From: Locusta migratoria
Lineage: Eukaryota > Arthropoda > Insecta > Orthoptera > Acrididae
DNA length: 64,000 bases
Assembly (NCBI GenBank): GCA_026315105.1
Contig: CM048745.1
Location: 789,540,890-789,604,889 of the forward strand
Reading direction: 5' to 3'
Shown: piece by piece, positions 53,287 to 63,630 of the stretch
Layout: each line of letters starts with the position of its first letter
Position numbering within the stretch: position 1 is the first letter of the stretch
Translations under genes and position numbers: made by a program
The notes under the pieces: generated by a model
Told to the model about the DNA's origin: nothing
Database searches by the model: none
Seen by the model: only the letters and a program-made list of their open reading frames with translations

Positions 53287-54084
53287 ATTTCGTTCCGACG
53301 GAGTACGTACTGAGCAGTTCGTGCAGGTGTGTGAAGCCCATGTTCTCGGGTCACAGAACAGAAAGGAAACTCCGCACGATATTTTAGTGCGCATGCACGA
53401 AGTCTGCAAGACTGAAATGGAATAAAGTGCTAAATTTGAAGCGAAACACGACCCGATATGTTTTAATAACTTAGCTACTTGTGCACTTTAGCTGTTGAGC
53501 TTACCTACAGAATAAGGGGATACGCAAGAGAAAGCATACGGCTGGTCCTGTGATCTGTATACAGACAATTGTTGCGCCCGATGTCGTATTGAAACAGTAG
53601 ATGCCTATCGATAACTGCATACTACTACTGTTACAAATGGACAAACGGAGATAATCTGCTACATAATGACTTTTAGCATAAGTGTCCATTTCGAACCGTA
53701 GTAATAAGCAGCTATCGTTTCGCGTTTACTTGATTTCAATATGGCGTCGATTGTAACGCTAGGCTGCATACAGATCAATGAAGCCGCCCTCTGCTTGTCC
53801 ATCTGTATTTTCTCTATGCTGTGTCTGGGTGGTGCAAGGTTTATCACAACTGCATAATAAGTAGGAGACCACGGTTCGAATCTCGGTCCTAACACAAATT
53901 CTCGTTTATTACGACACCTAACAGCAGCTGAGAGTAAAATACCCAAACTAAAAATATATAAATAAAGATAAATAACTAAAATAAAATAAAAATTTGCTTT
54001 GTGGAACTGGGTATTTTCAGTTGTCTTTTAGTTTTCTTTTTCTCAAGGAAGTGAATATTATATTTATAAAAAAATATAACTTTT
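53287..54084. other. Anonymous; one tRNA-like remnant
   Basis: GGAGACCACGGTTCGAATCTCGG near 53863-53885 is a B box of a decayed SINE. Nothing else recognised. Confidence 0.35.
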
Positions 54085-54642
54085 AGTTGGAACACCAATA
54101 CTAAGCAAAGAAGGGAAAGCTGAAGGGTGGAATGAATATATAGATGGCCCATACAAAGGAAATAAACTTGAAGGCGTATTATAGAAATGGAAGACGAAGT
54201 AGAGGATGATGATATAGGAGATACGATACAGCGAAAAGAATTTGACAAAACATTGAAAGATTTGAGTCGACACAAGTCCCCTGGAGTAGATGGTGTTCGT
54301 CTCAACTGCTAATGTAGTTAGGAGAGCTAGTCATGAAGAAATTGTTTCACCTGATATTCAAGATGTATCAGACAGTGGAATTACCCTCCGACTTCAAGAA
54401 AAATAAACTAATTCCAATTCCAAAGAAAGCAGACAAATGTGCGAGGAGTTGGAGACTAAAAAAGAGAGATTCCACCTTTGCAGAACATGCCTTAAATGAA
54501 TTCCATGTCTTTGACATTAAATGTGGTATTCTCCACAGAGCAAATAAAGGCAGAAAGCTAACATTGCTAGAAATTCTCTCTATTAACAAACACCAAGCTC
54601 AGAATCCAAACCTAATTCTCAATGATCAGACCCAATTTCAGT

Positions 54643-54829
54643 TGTTTGTAGAGTCTATGGGACTTAACTACGGGGTCATCAGCCACTAAACTTACAAACT
54701 ACTTAGGAACTACTTACATCTAAGGACGGCACAAATATCCATGCCCGAGGGTGGATTCGAACCCCCGACCATAGTGGCCGTGCAGACCGTGACTGGAGCG
54801 CCTCAGTCCCCTCGGCCACCGCGGCCGGC
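54643..54829 (-). mobile_element. tRNA-Leu-like SINE, type A, in the PLE
   Basis: Complete minus-strand copy. The TSD is CCCAATTTCAGT at 54631-54642 and 54830-54841. It interrupts the PLE coding frame right after NDQTQF. Confidence 0.95.
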
Positions 54830-55358
54830 CCCAATTTCAGTATTCACCATTATGTATAACCTGTTGTGTATAAATTCTGCCACCATGCTTGTTGAAATTG
54901 TGTAATGTCTCTCACCCACATTCTAATGTTTTTTTCCTTTTAGGTGTTACTCACACCATTCTCGTGAAAACCAGTGAATTTTAATATAGGCTGTATATTT
55001 TAATATGTTCCTTTATTCCATATTCACATACTCCAAACTTATGTAATTGTTCCCCACCAACATGTTTATGTCTTCCTCACTCACCTCTTCTACTCCTACT
55101 TTTGTTCGTATATATAAGTTAATTTAATATACAATTGTACTTACTAGTATTCACTGGGCCATTATTTGTTTCAACCTATTTGTTGAAAATTAATGTATAG
55201 TTATGTCTTAGTTACAGTTTTGTTTTAATTGGTTGGGCGTCTCTGTTTATAAAAGACTTAAAGACTACATATTCTATGACTTACAGTTGTCTTTGTCAAA
55301 CTTTGTACTCGAAACACAGCAGCTGGTGTGATGTGAATAATCTGCAGTATTAAGTTGT

Positions 55359-55390
55359 CTGAAGATGGCCTAAGATTCTGAAAGCTAGTC
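55359..55390 (+). ncRNA. Decayed hammerhead-like motif in a PLE 3' region
   Basis: CTGAAGA (55359-55365), GGCC with a broken partner, GAAAG (one change), loop CTA, GTC (55388-55390). Confidence 0.3.
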
Positions 55391-55527
55391 ATCAAGATCA
55401 TCATTATCATCATTAGAGACTGATTATGCCTTTCAGCGTTCAGTCTGGAGAATAGTACCTCTAATAAAATTCCTCCATGATCTCCTATTCAGTGCTAACT
55501 GAAAGCTAGTTAACAACAAAAATAAAT

Positions 55528-55727
55528 CAAATGTTCAAATGTTTGTATAGTCTATGGGACTTAACTACGGGGTCATCAGTCCCTAAACTTACAAACTACT
55601 TATGAACTACTTACGAACTAGGACGGCACAAATATCCATGCCAGAGGGGGGATTCGAACCCCCGACCGTAGTGGCCGTGCAGACCGTAACTGGAGCGCCT
55701 TAGTCCCCTCGACCACCGCGGCCGGCC
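55528..55727 (-). mobile_element. tRNA-Leu-like SINE, type A
   Basis: Complete minus-strand copy. The TSD is AAAAATAAAT at 55518-55527 and 55728-55737. It marks the right side of the PLE insertion. Confidence 0.94.
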
Positions 55728-56845
55728 AAAAATAAATATCATTGTGGAACAAATATATAGTATATACAGTTATTTAATATGTCTATGTTCCACGAAGAAC
55801 CGATGTAAGAGTCCATAAATATTTAATTACAGACCAATTAGTTTAATAAGTCATGAATGCAAAATACTAACACGAATTATTTACAGACGAATGGAAAAAC
55901 TGGTGGAATCCGACCTTGGGGAAGATCATTTTGGATTTAGGAGAAATGTAGGAAGGCTCCAGGCAATACTCACATTAAAACTTATCTCAAAAGAGAGGTT
56001 AAGAAAAGGCAAAACGTTTTTAGCATTTGTAGAAATGGAGAAAGAATTTGACAATGTTGACTGGAATAGACTTTTTCAGATTCTGAAGGTAGCAGGGGTA
56101 AAATATAGGGAGCGTAGAGTTATACTTAAGTTGTTCAAAACCCAGACAGTAATTATCAGAGTCAAAGGATATAAAAGGGACACAGCAGTTGAGAAGGGAG
56201 TAAGATAGGGTTGTAGCCTTTCCCCGATGTTTTTCAATCTGTTAATTGAGTTAGCTGTGAAGGAATGCTAGGAGAGATTTGGAGAAGGAATTAATGTTCA
56301 GCGAGAAGAAATAAAAAGTTTGCGGTTTGCCGATGGCGTAGTAATTCTGTCAGACAGCAAAGGACATGGAAGAGCAATTGAATGGTATGGACAGTGTCTT
56401 GAAAGGAGGGTATAAGATGAACATTGCCAAGAGCAAACCAAGATTAATGAAACGAAGTATAAGAAAATCAGGTGATGCTGTAGAAATTACATTAGGTAAT
56501 GAGACAATAAAAGTAGACCACGTAAATAATGAGGAGGTACTCAACAGAACTGGGGAGAAAAGGAGTTTCTGATATATCCTGACTAAGAGAAGGGATAGAT
56601 TGGTGGGACACATTCTGAGACATCAAGGAATCGTGAACTTAAGCATTAGAAGGAAGTGTGTGATAAAAATCGTAGAGGAAGTCCGAGGGACGAATACTGT
56701 AAACAGACAAAAAAGGATGTAAGTTCCTGTTTTTATTCTCAAATGAAGAGGCTTGTACAGGGCAGGGTTTGCGTGGAGAGCTGCATCAAACCAGTCTGCG
56801 AACTGAGAACCAGAACAATAACAACAGCTGATTTGATGCTAAAAT

Positions 56846-57446
56846 AATCCGTAATTACTTCCATAAATAGGACGACACTCTGAAAGAGAGAAACAACAGC
56901 CTAGGAAGTGAACTGTAATTTAATCAATGTTTATAATGGAATAAATAGACTGATACCAGTTTGCACACTCTAGCGTTAGATGTAGTTACGTTCCCTCCAG
57001 TTGTAACACCGCTGCTTAGTTATGTGGAGACATGTTTTTTACAATGGCAAATTTTAATGTATTTATTTCAAATTATTTTATTTGTGACTTTCTTTTGTAC
57101 ATATATCAAGCATAAACTCGAGCAATTTACGTAAGTGATTATTATGTAAAGTGCATTCATCACTGTAACGCGTTTCGTAACTACACAGATTGTAACTTAA
57201 CGGTAGAATGAAACTGAGGGCCGAACCCTGATTCGAACCTGGGAGCTTTTGGGGCCCGTTCTCACAGATTTCGAACCACCAGTACCTCACCCATATCTTG
57301 CAAACTTCACACAAAGTCTCCTACGAAACCTGCAGTAAGTTCGCCTATTGTCTTTAATGAAAATTATGTCTCTTAGTGACGACGCGAAATATAATCGATA
57401 GCTCAAATACTCTGTTCGACTGATTTCGAAAAGTTTTCGTTCAATA
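56846..57446. other. Anonymous; SINE fragment at 57190-57335
   Basis: 57190-57335 (minus) reads CCTGATTCGAACCTGGGAGC, then CCACCAGTACCTCACCCAT and TTGCAAACTTCACACAAAGT CTCCT. This matches the arms of the inverted-dimer SINE at 45487. The rest is not recognised. Confidence 0.55.
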
Positions 57447-57656
57447 CCACCCCCATGAACAACAGCCATTGCGCGAGGTGAGGTGGCTTGCGTGCCTCAA
57501 CGATTCAGATAGCCGTAGGTGCAACCACAGCGGAGGGGTATCTGTGGAGAGGCCAGACAAACGCGTGGTTCCTGAAGAGGGGCAGCAGCCTTTTCAGTAG
57601 TTACAGGGGCAACAGTCTGGATGATTGACTGAGCTGGCCTTGTAACATCAGCTAAT

Positions 57657-58545
57657 GTGGCTTTGCCACACAGCTACTGCGAACGGCTGAAAGCAAGGGG
57701 AAACTACAGCCGTTACCTTTCCCGAGGACATGCAGCTCTACTGTATGAACATATGATGATGGCATCCTCTCGGGTAAAATATTCCGGAGTTAAAATAGTC
57801 CCCCATTCGGATCTCCGGGCGGGGACTACTCAGGAGGATGTTGTCATCAGGAAAGTCAATACTGGCATTCTACGGATCGAAGCGTGGAATGTTAGATCCC
57901 TTAATCGGGTAAGAAAATTAGAAAATTTAAAAAGGGAAATGGATAAGTTGAAGTTAGATATAGTGGGGATTAGTGAAATTCGGTAGCAGGATGAACAGGA
58001 TTTCTGGTCAGGTGAGTACAGGATAATAAATACAAAATCAGTTGGGGGTATCACAGGAGAAGGACTGATAATAAGAAAATAGGAATCCGGGTAAACTACT
58101 ACGAGCAGCACAGTGATCGCATGATGAGGAGATCGAAGAAATATATGAGGAGCTAAATGAAATTATTCAGACAGTGAAGGGAGATGAAAACTTAATTGTG
58201 ATGGGAGACTGGTATTCGATAGTAGGAAAAGGAAGAGAAGGAAAAATAGTAGATGAATATGGACTGGGAAGAAGGAATGAAAGAGGAAGTCGCCTGGTAG
58301 AATTTTACACGGAACATGATTTAATCGTAACAAACACGTGGTTTAAGGATCTCAAAAGAATGTTGTATACATGGAAGAGACCAGGAGACACCGGAAGGTA
58401 TCAGACAGATTTTATAATGGTAAAACATAGATTCCGGAACCAGGTTATCAACTGTAAGACATACCCAGGGGCCGATATAGACTCTGACCATAACTTGTTA
58501 GTCATGAACTGTAGGCTAAAACTGAAAAAAACTGCAGAAAGGTAG
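57657..58545 (+). pseudogene. RTE-type LINE endonuclease domain
   Basis: EEP/APE-type endonuclease. It reads IEAWNVRSLNRVRKLENLKR, LDIVGISEIR (the N and E metal-site regions), then after several stops (57986-58173, including a probable deletion) GDENLIVMGDWYSIVGKGRE (GDxN box as GDWY), YGLGRRNERGSRLVEFYTEH, TWKRPGDTGRYQTDFIMV and ADIDSDHNLLVMNCRLK with the terminal SDH. Its job is to nick target DNA for priming. Broken in this copy. Confidence 0.88.
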
Positions 58546-58573
58546 GAAAATAAGGAAATGGGACCTAGACAAA

Positions 58574-60633
58574 TTGAAGGAACGTGAAGTTCTGGAGAAT
58601 TTCAGAGGAAGATTTAGGCAACAATTGACAGATACAGGTGAAAATAAAACAGTAGAAGAGGATTGGGTAGCATTGAGAGATGAAATAGTGAAGGCAGCAG
58701 AGGACAAAATAGGTAGAAAGGCAAGACCTACAAAAATCCTTGGATATCACAGGAAATACTAAATTTAATCTATGAAAGGAGAAAATATAAAAATGCAGGA
58801 AAAGAAACAGGCAAAATGGAGTACAGACGACTAAGAAATGAGATTGACAGGGAGTGCAAAATGGCTAAGCAGGAGTGGCTAGAAGCCAAATGCAAATCTG
58901 TAGAAGAATGTATAAGAAGGGGAAAAGTAGATACCGCCTACAGCAAAATAAAAGAGACATTTGGGGACAAGAAAAGCAACTCTACGAATATCAAGAACTC
59001 AGATGGGAAACCAGTTCTCAGCAAAGAAGGGAAAGCTGAAAAGTGGAAAGATTACTTAGAGCAGCTCTAAAAAGGAAAAGAACTTAGAGACGATGTTGTA
59101 GGAAGGGAAGAGGAAGTAGATCAAGATGAAATAGGAGATACTATACTGAGAGATGAATTTGAGAGCCCTGAAAGACCTAGGTCGAAACAAGGCCCCAGGA
59201 GTAGATGACATACCCTCAGAGCTACTGAAGTCTCTGGGAGAGCCAGCCATGACAAAACTATTTAAACTGGTGTGTAGGATGTATGAGACAGGCGAAATAC
59301 CCTCAGACTTTATGAAAAATGTAATAATCCCCATTCCAAAGAAATCAGGCGCAGACAGGTGTGAAAATTACAGAACCATCAGTTTGATAAGTCATGGTTG
59401 TAAAATTTTAACACGAATTATCTACAGGAGAATGGAAAAGCTGGTAGAAGCTGACCTCGGGGAAGATCAGTTTGGATTCAGGAGGAATGTAGGAACCCAG
59501 GAGGCAATACTCACTTTACGACTTATCTTAGAAGATAGAGTAAGGAAAGGCAAACCTACATTTTTAGCTTTTGTAGATTTGGAGAAAGCATTTGACAATG
59601 TTGACTGGAATACACTCTTTCACATTCTGAAGTCAGCAGGGGCAAATTCAGGGAAAGGAGAGTTATCTACAACTTGTACAAAAGCCAGACCGCAGTTATT
59701 AGACTCGAAGGGCATGAAAGGGAAGCATCAGTTGGGAAGGGAGTAAGACAGGGTTGTAGCCTTTCTCCGATGTTATTCAATTTGTACATTGAGCAGGCGA
59801 TGAAGGAAAGCAAGGAAAAATTTGGAATAGGGATTAAAGTTCAAGGGGAAGAAATAAAAACATTGCGTTTTGCTGATGACATTGTAATTCTGTCAGAGAC
59901 AGCGAACGACCTGGAAGAGCAGTTGAATGGAATGGACAGTGTGTTGAAGAGAGCGTACAAAATGAACATTAACAAGAGCAAAACAAAAATACTGGAATGC
60001 GGTCTTAGACAATCAGGCGATGCTGAAGGAATTAGTTTAGGTAACGAAACAATGAAGGTGGTAGATGAGTTTTGTTACTTGGGTAGTAAAATAACATGTG
60101 GTGGTCGCAGTACAGAGGATATAAAATGCAGAATGGCAATGGGAAGAAAAGCATTTTTGAAAAAGAGAAACCTGCTAACATCGAATATTAATTTAAGTGT
60201 ATGGAAGTCTTTTCTGAAGGCATTTGTGTGGAGTGTTGCCTTGTACGGGAGTGAAACATGGACGATAAGCAGTGCGGACAGGAAGAGTATTGAGGCTTTT
60301 GAAATGTGGTGCTACAGAAGAATGCTGAAGATTAGGTGGGTAGATCGCATAACTAATGAAGAGGTACTGAACAGAATTGATGAGAAAAGGAATTTTTGGC
60401 GTACCCTGACTAAAAGAAGGGATCGCTTGGTAGGAGACATTCTTAGACATCGAGGAATCGTAAATTTAGCATTGGAGGGAAGTGTGTGGGGTAAAAATCG
60501 CAGAGGGAGGCCAAGAGACGCGTATAGTAAGCAGATTCAAGTGGATGTGGGTTGCCGTTCTTATGAGGAGATGAAAAGGCTTGCTCTGGATAGAGTAGGG
60601 TGGAGAGCTGCATCAAGCCAGTCTCCGGACTGA
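58574..60633 (+). pseudogene. RTE-type LINE reverse transcriptase
   Basis: Linker frames (58574-58762, 58816-59070) lead into LGRNKAPGVDDIPSELLKSL, FMKNVIIPIPKKSGADRCEN, YRTISLISHGCKILTRIIYR, DLGEDQFGFRRNVGTQEAIL and FLAFVDLEKAFDNVDWNTLF. A frameshift near 59640-59670 moves coding to the frame of 59674-60633, with RQGCSLSPMLFNLYIEQ, the catalytic LRFADDIVILSE (intact FADD), YLGSKITCGGRST and ALYGSETWTISSADRK. The end is GRPRDAYSKQIQVDVGCRSY to AASSQSPD. The last 319 codons are uninterrupted. Confidence 0.92.
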
Positions 60634-60664
60634 AGACCATAACAACAACAACATTCGTTCAATA

Positions 60665-61197
60665 ATCGATACTATTGTCGACATACAGTCTCCCCCTTTT
60701 TATTTTTTCCTTGTTCATGTTCCAAGGAAAGTTGATGCTTTGGTTCAAAGGACTGCAAGGAAGCGAAATCATAAGGGAATGAATGTTTACTCGCTTCTCG
60801 CTACATACTTATAACCTGCGGACCCCTTTCGCTTCCTAACGATGAAAAGGTGTGGTATAAATGACACACGCAAGTAACAGGAGTTTTCAAAGCGGGTTAT
60901 AAGACCTTCATGTTCAAACATGCTCGTATCATTACTTCTGTATTGGCTCACACAACACAACATCATTTCGTAATGCCGAAAAGGTAGTACTGATAAATGT
61001 GTTAAGTTGGCAACACTCGAAAACAGAAAGCCCAGGTACATCATGTCAAATATTAATGTTGATAACTTTAATTTGTTATTGATATTATGCACTGTGCTAT
61101 TGATTGGAAAAAGAGACTCACTAATTCAGAGAAACTTTAAATATTAACTTAAAGAGCAAGAGAAAATGGTACACCTACCTGATGTAAAGCCCCTTTT
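60665..61197. other. No recognisable feature
   Basis: AT-rich; nothing recognised. Confidence 0.35.
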
Positions 61198-61557
61198 ACA
61201 CGATCCACTTTCATGCGAAAATCGACTACTCGAAGCGTGGACGGCTTTTCTGCTGTCGTGTAAATCAGGAGCCAACCAGGGCGCGAGTGCGACCATGACG
61301 TCAATAATCTTTCGATTGTGCCGAGTGTGGAGTTCTAAATTTTCTAGTGCGGTGAACACTGCGCATGCGCAGAAGCAGCGGCTGCATTGCCCAGCAGAAG
61401 ACACGAGGTACTGTTTTGTAAACAACGAAGGCACGTGTTAAGTAGTATAGTTCGGTATACAAACCTAGTGAGCCATCACTGGCATTTTTATTTCACATTT
61501 TCCATCGAAATAATACAAAGAATGTTGATTATGGATTACGTTTTACTTTTTGTAGCA

Positions 61558-61869
61558 ATGGAGTGGACAAAAGAAAGCGTTAAGGCTCTTATTTCGGCTT
61601 ATGAAGAGGAGAGAGCCCTCGTAAATACAGAACATCATTTATATGACAAGAAGGTAATTTTCACCGCCTCTAGTAATATTTGTGGTCTTTGTGTGTTACG
61701 TTGACTGCAGATGCTCATTGGAAACATCAATTATTTTCTGGAATGCAGAGAAGGAAATGCTGAAAGTAGTGGCAAACCAAGTATCAGCAGTTTGCCCCAA
61801 AGTTACAGCTGAAGATTGTAAAACTAAATTTGGCACTCTGTGGTCACATTACGGCGCGGAGTTAGAATA
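61558..61869 (+). pseudogene. MADF/MYB-like protein of the PIF element
   Basis: MEWTKESVKALISAYEEERA, LVNTEHHLYDKK (first helices with the W), then a possible intron from GTAATTTTC at 61652 to a CAG near 61711. It resumes as NAEKEMLKVVANQVSAVCPK, VTAEDCKTKFGTLWSHYGAE, LE-stop, the rest of a three-helix MADF/SANT-like fold. PIF/Harbinger elements carry such a DNA-binding accessory protein. Whether the gap is an intron or a decay indel cannot be told here. Confidence 0.65.
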
Positions 61870-61909
61870 ATAATAATAATAATAATAATATTCGCCTAAG
61901 CGAAAAAAG

Positions 61910-62200
61910 TGAGTGTTCTGCATATGTTTTCCGTCCTAAAGTGTGGTGATTTCAATAATTTGTCGAAAAAACACGACTTGTTCATTCGTAGAAAGTTCCT
62001 AAATGTACCTGGATCATCAGGTAGCAATTCGTTCAACAGCATTCAGTATATCCCCCTTCCTTCTTCCTTTCTTTACAACCACTGTCGCATCCAAACGCTT
62101 CTCTTCCTGCCTCTGTGCTCTTTCTTTTTGCCTTTCTGCAATTACCACCGTTGCTGCAGCCAGTACCACAAGATTTTCATCCTATTCGCTGTGTTGGATA
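61910..62200 (-). pseudogene. PIF/Harbinger transposase N-terminal remnant
   Basis: Minus strand: NLVVLAAATVVIAERQKERA, QRQEEKRLDATVVVKKGRRK, GDILNAVERIAT, then one frame over LPDDPGTFRNFLRMNKSCFF, DKLLKSPHFRTENICRTLT. The DPxxFRNFxRMxxxxFxxLL segment is typical of the region before the DDE domain. A frameshift is present and the catalytic part is missing. Confidence 0.65.
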
Positions 62201-62392
62201 AAAGGTTGGGATTAAATTGCAAATTAGCGCACTAAGTAGAACGACGACAACTACAGCGCAAAGATCGCACAGCAGACAGCACACACAAATTTCGTAGTTA
62301 TCGTATAAACGCAAATGATCATGCAAAACAAATGAAACACGGAACCACCAGGGAACCACCAGTCGATACACTCGGTTCGAGTAGTTCAAATC

Positions 62393-62593
62393 AAAATGTT
62401 CAAATGTTTGTAGATCTATCGGACCAAACTGCGTGGTCATCAGTCCGTAGCTTACAAACTACTTAAACCTCGGTAAACTAACCTAAGGACAAACACACAC
62501 ACCCATGCCCCAGGGAGGACTCGAACCTCCACGGCGAGCAACCGCGCGCTCCGCAGCGAGACGCTTTAGACCGCTCGGCTACTCCACCGCGGC
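62393..62593 (-). mobile_element. tRNA-Leu-like SINE, type B, in the PIF element
   Basis: Complete minus-strand copy with CGGTGGAGTAGCCGAGCGGT head (reverse complement) and CCAAACTGCGTGGTCATCAG tail. AGTAGTT occurs on both sides (62380-62386, 62600-62606), a probable short TSD. Confidence 0.92.
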
Positions 62594-62644
62594 TTCTAGT
62601 AGTTAACCGAGACAAGAAAGTCGCTCGTGTAAAAGGGGCTTAAT

Positions 62645-62885
62645 ATAGGGCTCCCGAGAAAACGCAGAAGTGCTGCAACACGACCTGGCGTGAACTCGAC
62701 TAATGTCTGACTTCTGGAGGGGATTGAATCCATGCGTCCATAAACCCGGAAGAGTACGACGAGTTGGAGATATCCTCTGAACAGCACGTCGCTAGGTATC
62801 CCAGATAAGCTCAATACTGTTCATGTCTGGGGAGTTTGGTGGCCAGCGGAGGTGATTAAACTCTGAAGTGTGTTCCTGAGGCCAC
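62645..62885 (-). pseudogene. Tc1-like transposase C-terminal fragment
   Basis: Minus-strand frame EHTSEFNHLRWPPNSPDMNS IELIWDT, then a stop and RRAVQRISPTRRTL. WPxxSPDMNxIEhxWD is the hallmark around the third catalytic region of Tc1-type transposases. It starts 5 bp from the end of the PIF element. Confidence 0.75.
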
Positions 62886-63158
62886 TCTGTAATTTTTTAT
62901 TATTTTTAGACGTAGTAGTAATAGATTCTAAACAGTTCACGTCGTTTTATTTAAATTAATACATGGTTACTAACAGTTATTCGTCTTTCGAGTTTGTGTT
63001 TGTTCCTCCCACATGGTTTACAGACTGAAGTCGCACAATTCTTCTAATTAGTTACGTAATTTTTCGTGTTTTTATTTATGTGTTATTGACCTGTCTAACA
63101 GAGCTTTTTATTTTGGTTCTTCTCTAGGTCATCTAGAACCCTAGCTGGTACGTATCAC
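62886..63158. other. No recognisable feature
   Basis: AT-rich; nothing recognised. Confidence 0.35.
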
Positions 63159-63369
63159 ACAAGTCAAATCTTTGTAAAGCTATGTGACCAAACTGCAGTG
63201 GCCATCGGTTCAAATGTTTGTGAACCGAAGGGATAAAACTGCTGAAGTCATCGGTCCCTAGGCTTACAAAACAAGGTCGCATCGGAATAGCCGCGGAATC
63301 TCCGACAGGGAGCAGCTGCGCACTCCGCAGCAAGGCATCGTAGAGCGCACGGCTAATCCCGCGCGACAG
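63159..63369 (-). mobile_element. Two overlapping SINE remnants
   Basis: A tail scrap (63159-63207: TCAAATCTTTGTAAAGCTAT GTGACCAAACTGCAG) is followed by a fuller minus-strand SINE (63207-63369) whose head reads GGGATTAGCCGTGCGCTCTA on the reverse strand. The second appears inserted in the first. Confidence 0.75.
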
Positions 63370-63372
63370 GGA

Positions 63373-63530
63373 TCACACACTCACGCCGAATATTGATCCT
63401 ACTAGTGTTTCGTAAACTACTTCCTTTCCTGATGGACTACACCTCCTAAGGGTTCTACCAATGAATCTCATTCTAGCATCTACCTTACCGACAATTAATT
63501 TTATGTGCTCGCTCCACTTCAGGTAGCTCC
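63373..63530 (-). pseudogene. Jockey-like LINE fragment
   Basis: Minus-strand frame YLKWSEHIKLIVGKVDARMR, FIGRTLRRCSPSGKEVVYET L. It matches KEHVDNVVGKANQRLRFIGR TLKRC at 43.4 kb, the post-RT region of the jockey-like family. It is cut at its 5' side by a SINE head. Confidence 0.8.
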
Positions 63531-63532
63531 TT

Positions 63533-63630
63533 ACGCGCCACGGCGGATTGGTCGCGGGCACTGGGGCGCCGTGCCGTGGTGCGCGCGGCCGTTCGCCGTC
63601 GGGGGTTCGATTCCCCCATCGTGCACATTT
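63533..63630 (+). mobile_element. SINE head fragment
   Basis: CGCCACGGCGGATTGGTCGC GGGC, CGTTCGCCGTCGGGGGTTCG ATTCCCCC. The A box is diverged and the tail is missing. Confidence 0.7.

Larger units (their letters stand above)
54475..55520 (+). pseudogene. Penelope-like element C-terminus and 3' region
   Basis: Inserted in the RTE copy. Frame: DSTFAEHALNEFHVFDIKCG, ILHRANKGRKLTLLEILSIN, KHQAQNPNLILNDQTQF. It corresponds residue for residue to FAEHL...MEIVRINNNKKHLLTLQENY...LMNDQTK at 26.8-28.9 kb. The 3' sequence continues after a SINE (54643-54829) to about 55520, with a decayed hammerhead-like motif at 55359. An unrelated repeat scrap (ATTATGCCTTTCAGCGTTCA) is inside it near 55425. Confidence 0.8.
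54085..56845 (+). pseudogene. RTE-type LINE, second copy, split by insertions
   Basis: The first piece, 54085-54443, matches 59010-59360 of the complete copy (SKEGKAEGWNEYID..., then LFHLIFKMYQTVELPSDFKK and LIPIPKKADKC). After 1.37 kb of foreign DNA the element resumes at 55815 in the same order: RPISLISHECKILTRIIYRR, MEKLVESDLGEDHFGFRRNV, FLAFVEMEKEFDNVDWNRLF (SKAFD region), CSLSPMFFNLLIE, and a FADGVVILS box where the second catalytic D is G. A deletion then joins NNEEVLNRTGEKRSF early. The end is near 56825 with AGAACAATAACAACAG. Stops throughout. Confidence 0.88.
57447..60653 (+). mobile_element. Full-length RTE-type LINE
   Basis: A complete 3.2-kb non-LTR retrotransposon flanked by TTCGTTCAATA at 57436-57446 and 60654-60664 (11-bp TSD). 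The 5' UTR occupies about 57447-57650, followed by an apurinic-type endonuclease, a linker, reverse transcriptase and C-terminal domain. The 3' end is CCATAACAACAACAACA, a short (AAC)n tail. The frame is broken by stops and at least one frameshift, so it is dead, but it is the reference copy for the fragments at 723-1252, 32330-32545 and 54085-56845. Confidence 0.93.
61198..62640. mobile_element. PIF/Harbinger element, degraded
   Basis: TIRs AGCCCCTTTTACACGA (61198) and the inverse TCGTGTAAAAGGGGCT-type end (62640). They are flanked by TAA on both sides (61195-61197, 62641-62643), the 3-bp PIF/Harbinger TSD. The TIR similarity extends about 50 bp. It contains a plus-strand MADF/MYB-like frame and a minus-strand transposase start, the two-gene convergent layout of this superfamily. 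A minus-strand SINE is inserted at 62393-62593. (ATA)n lies at 61866-61890, where the DDE core should be. Confidence 0.82.
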
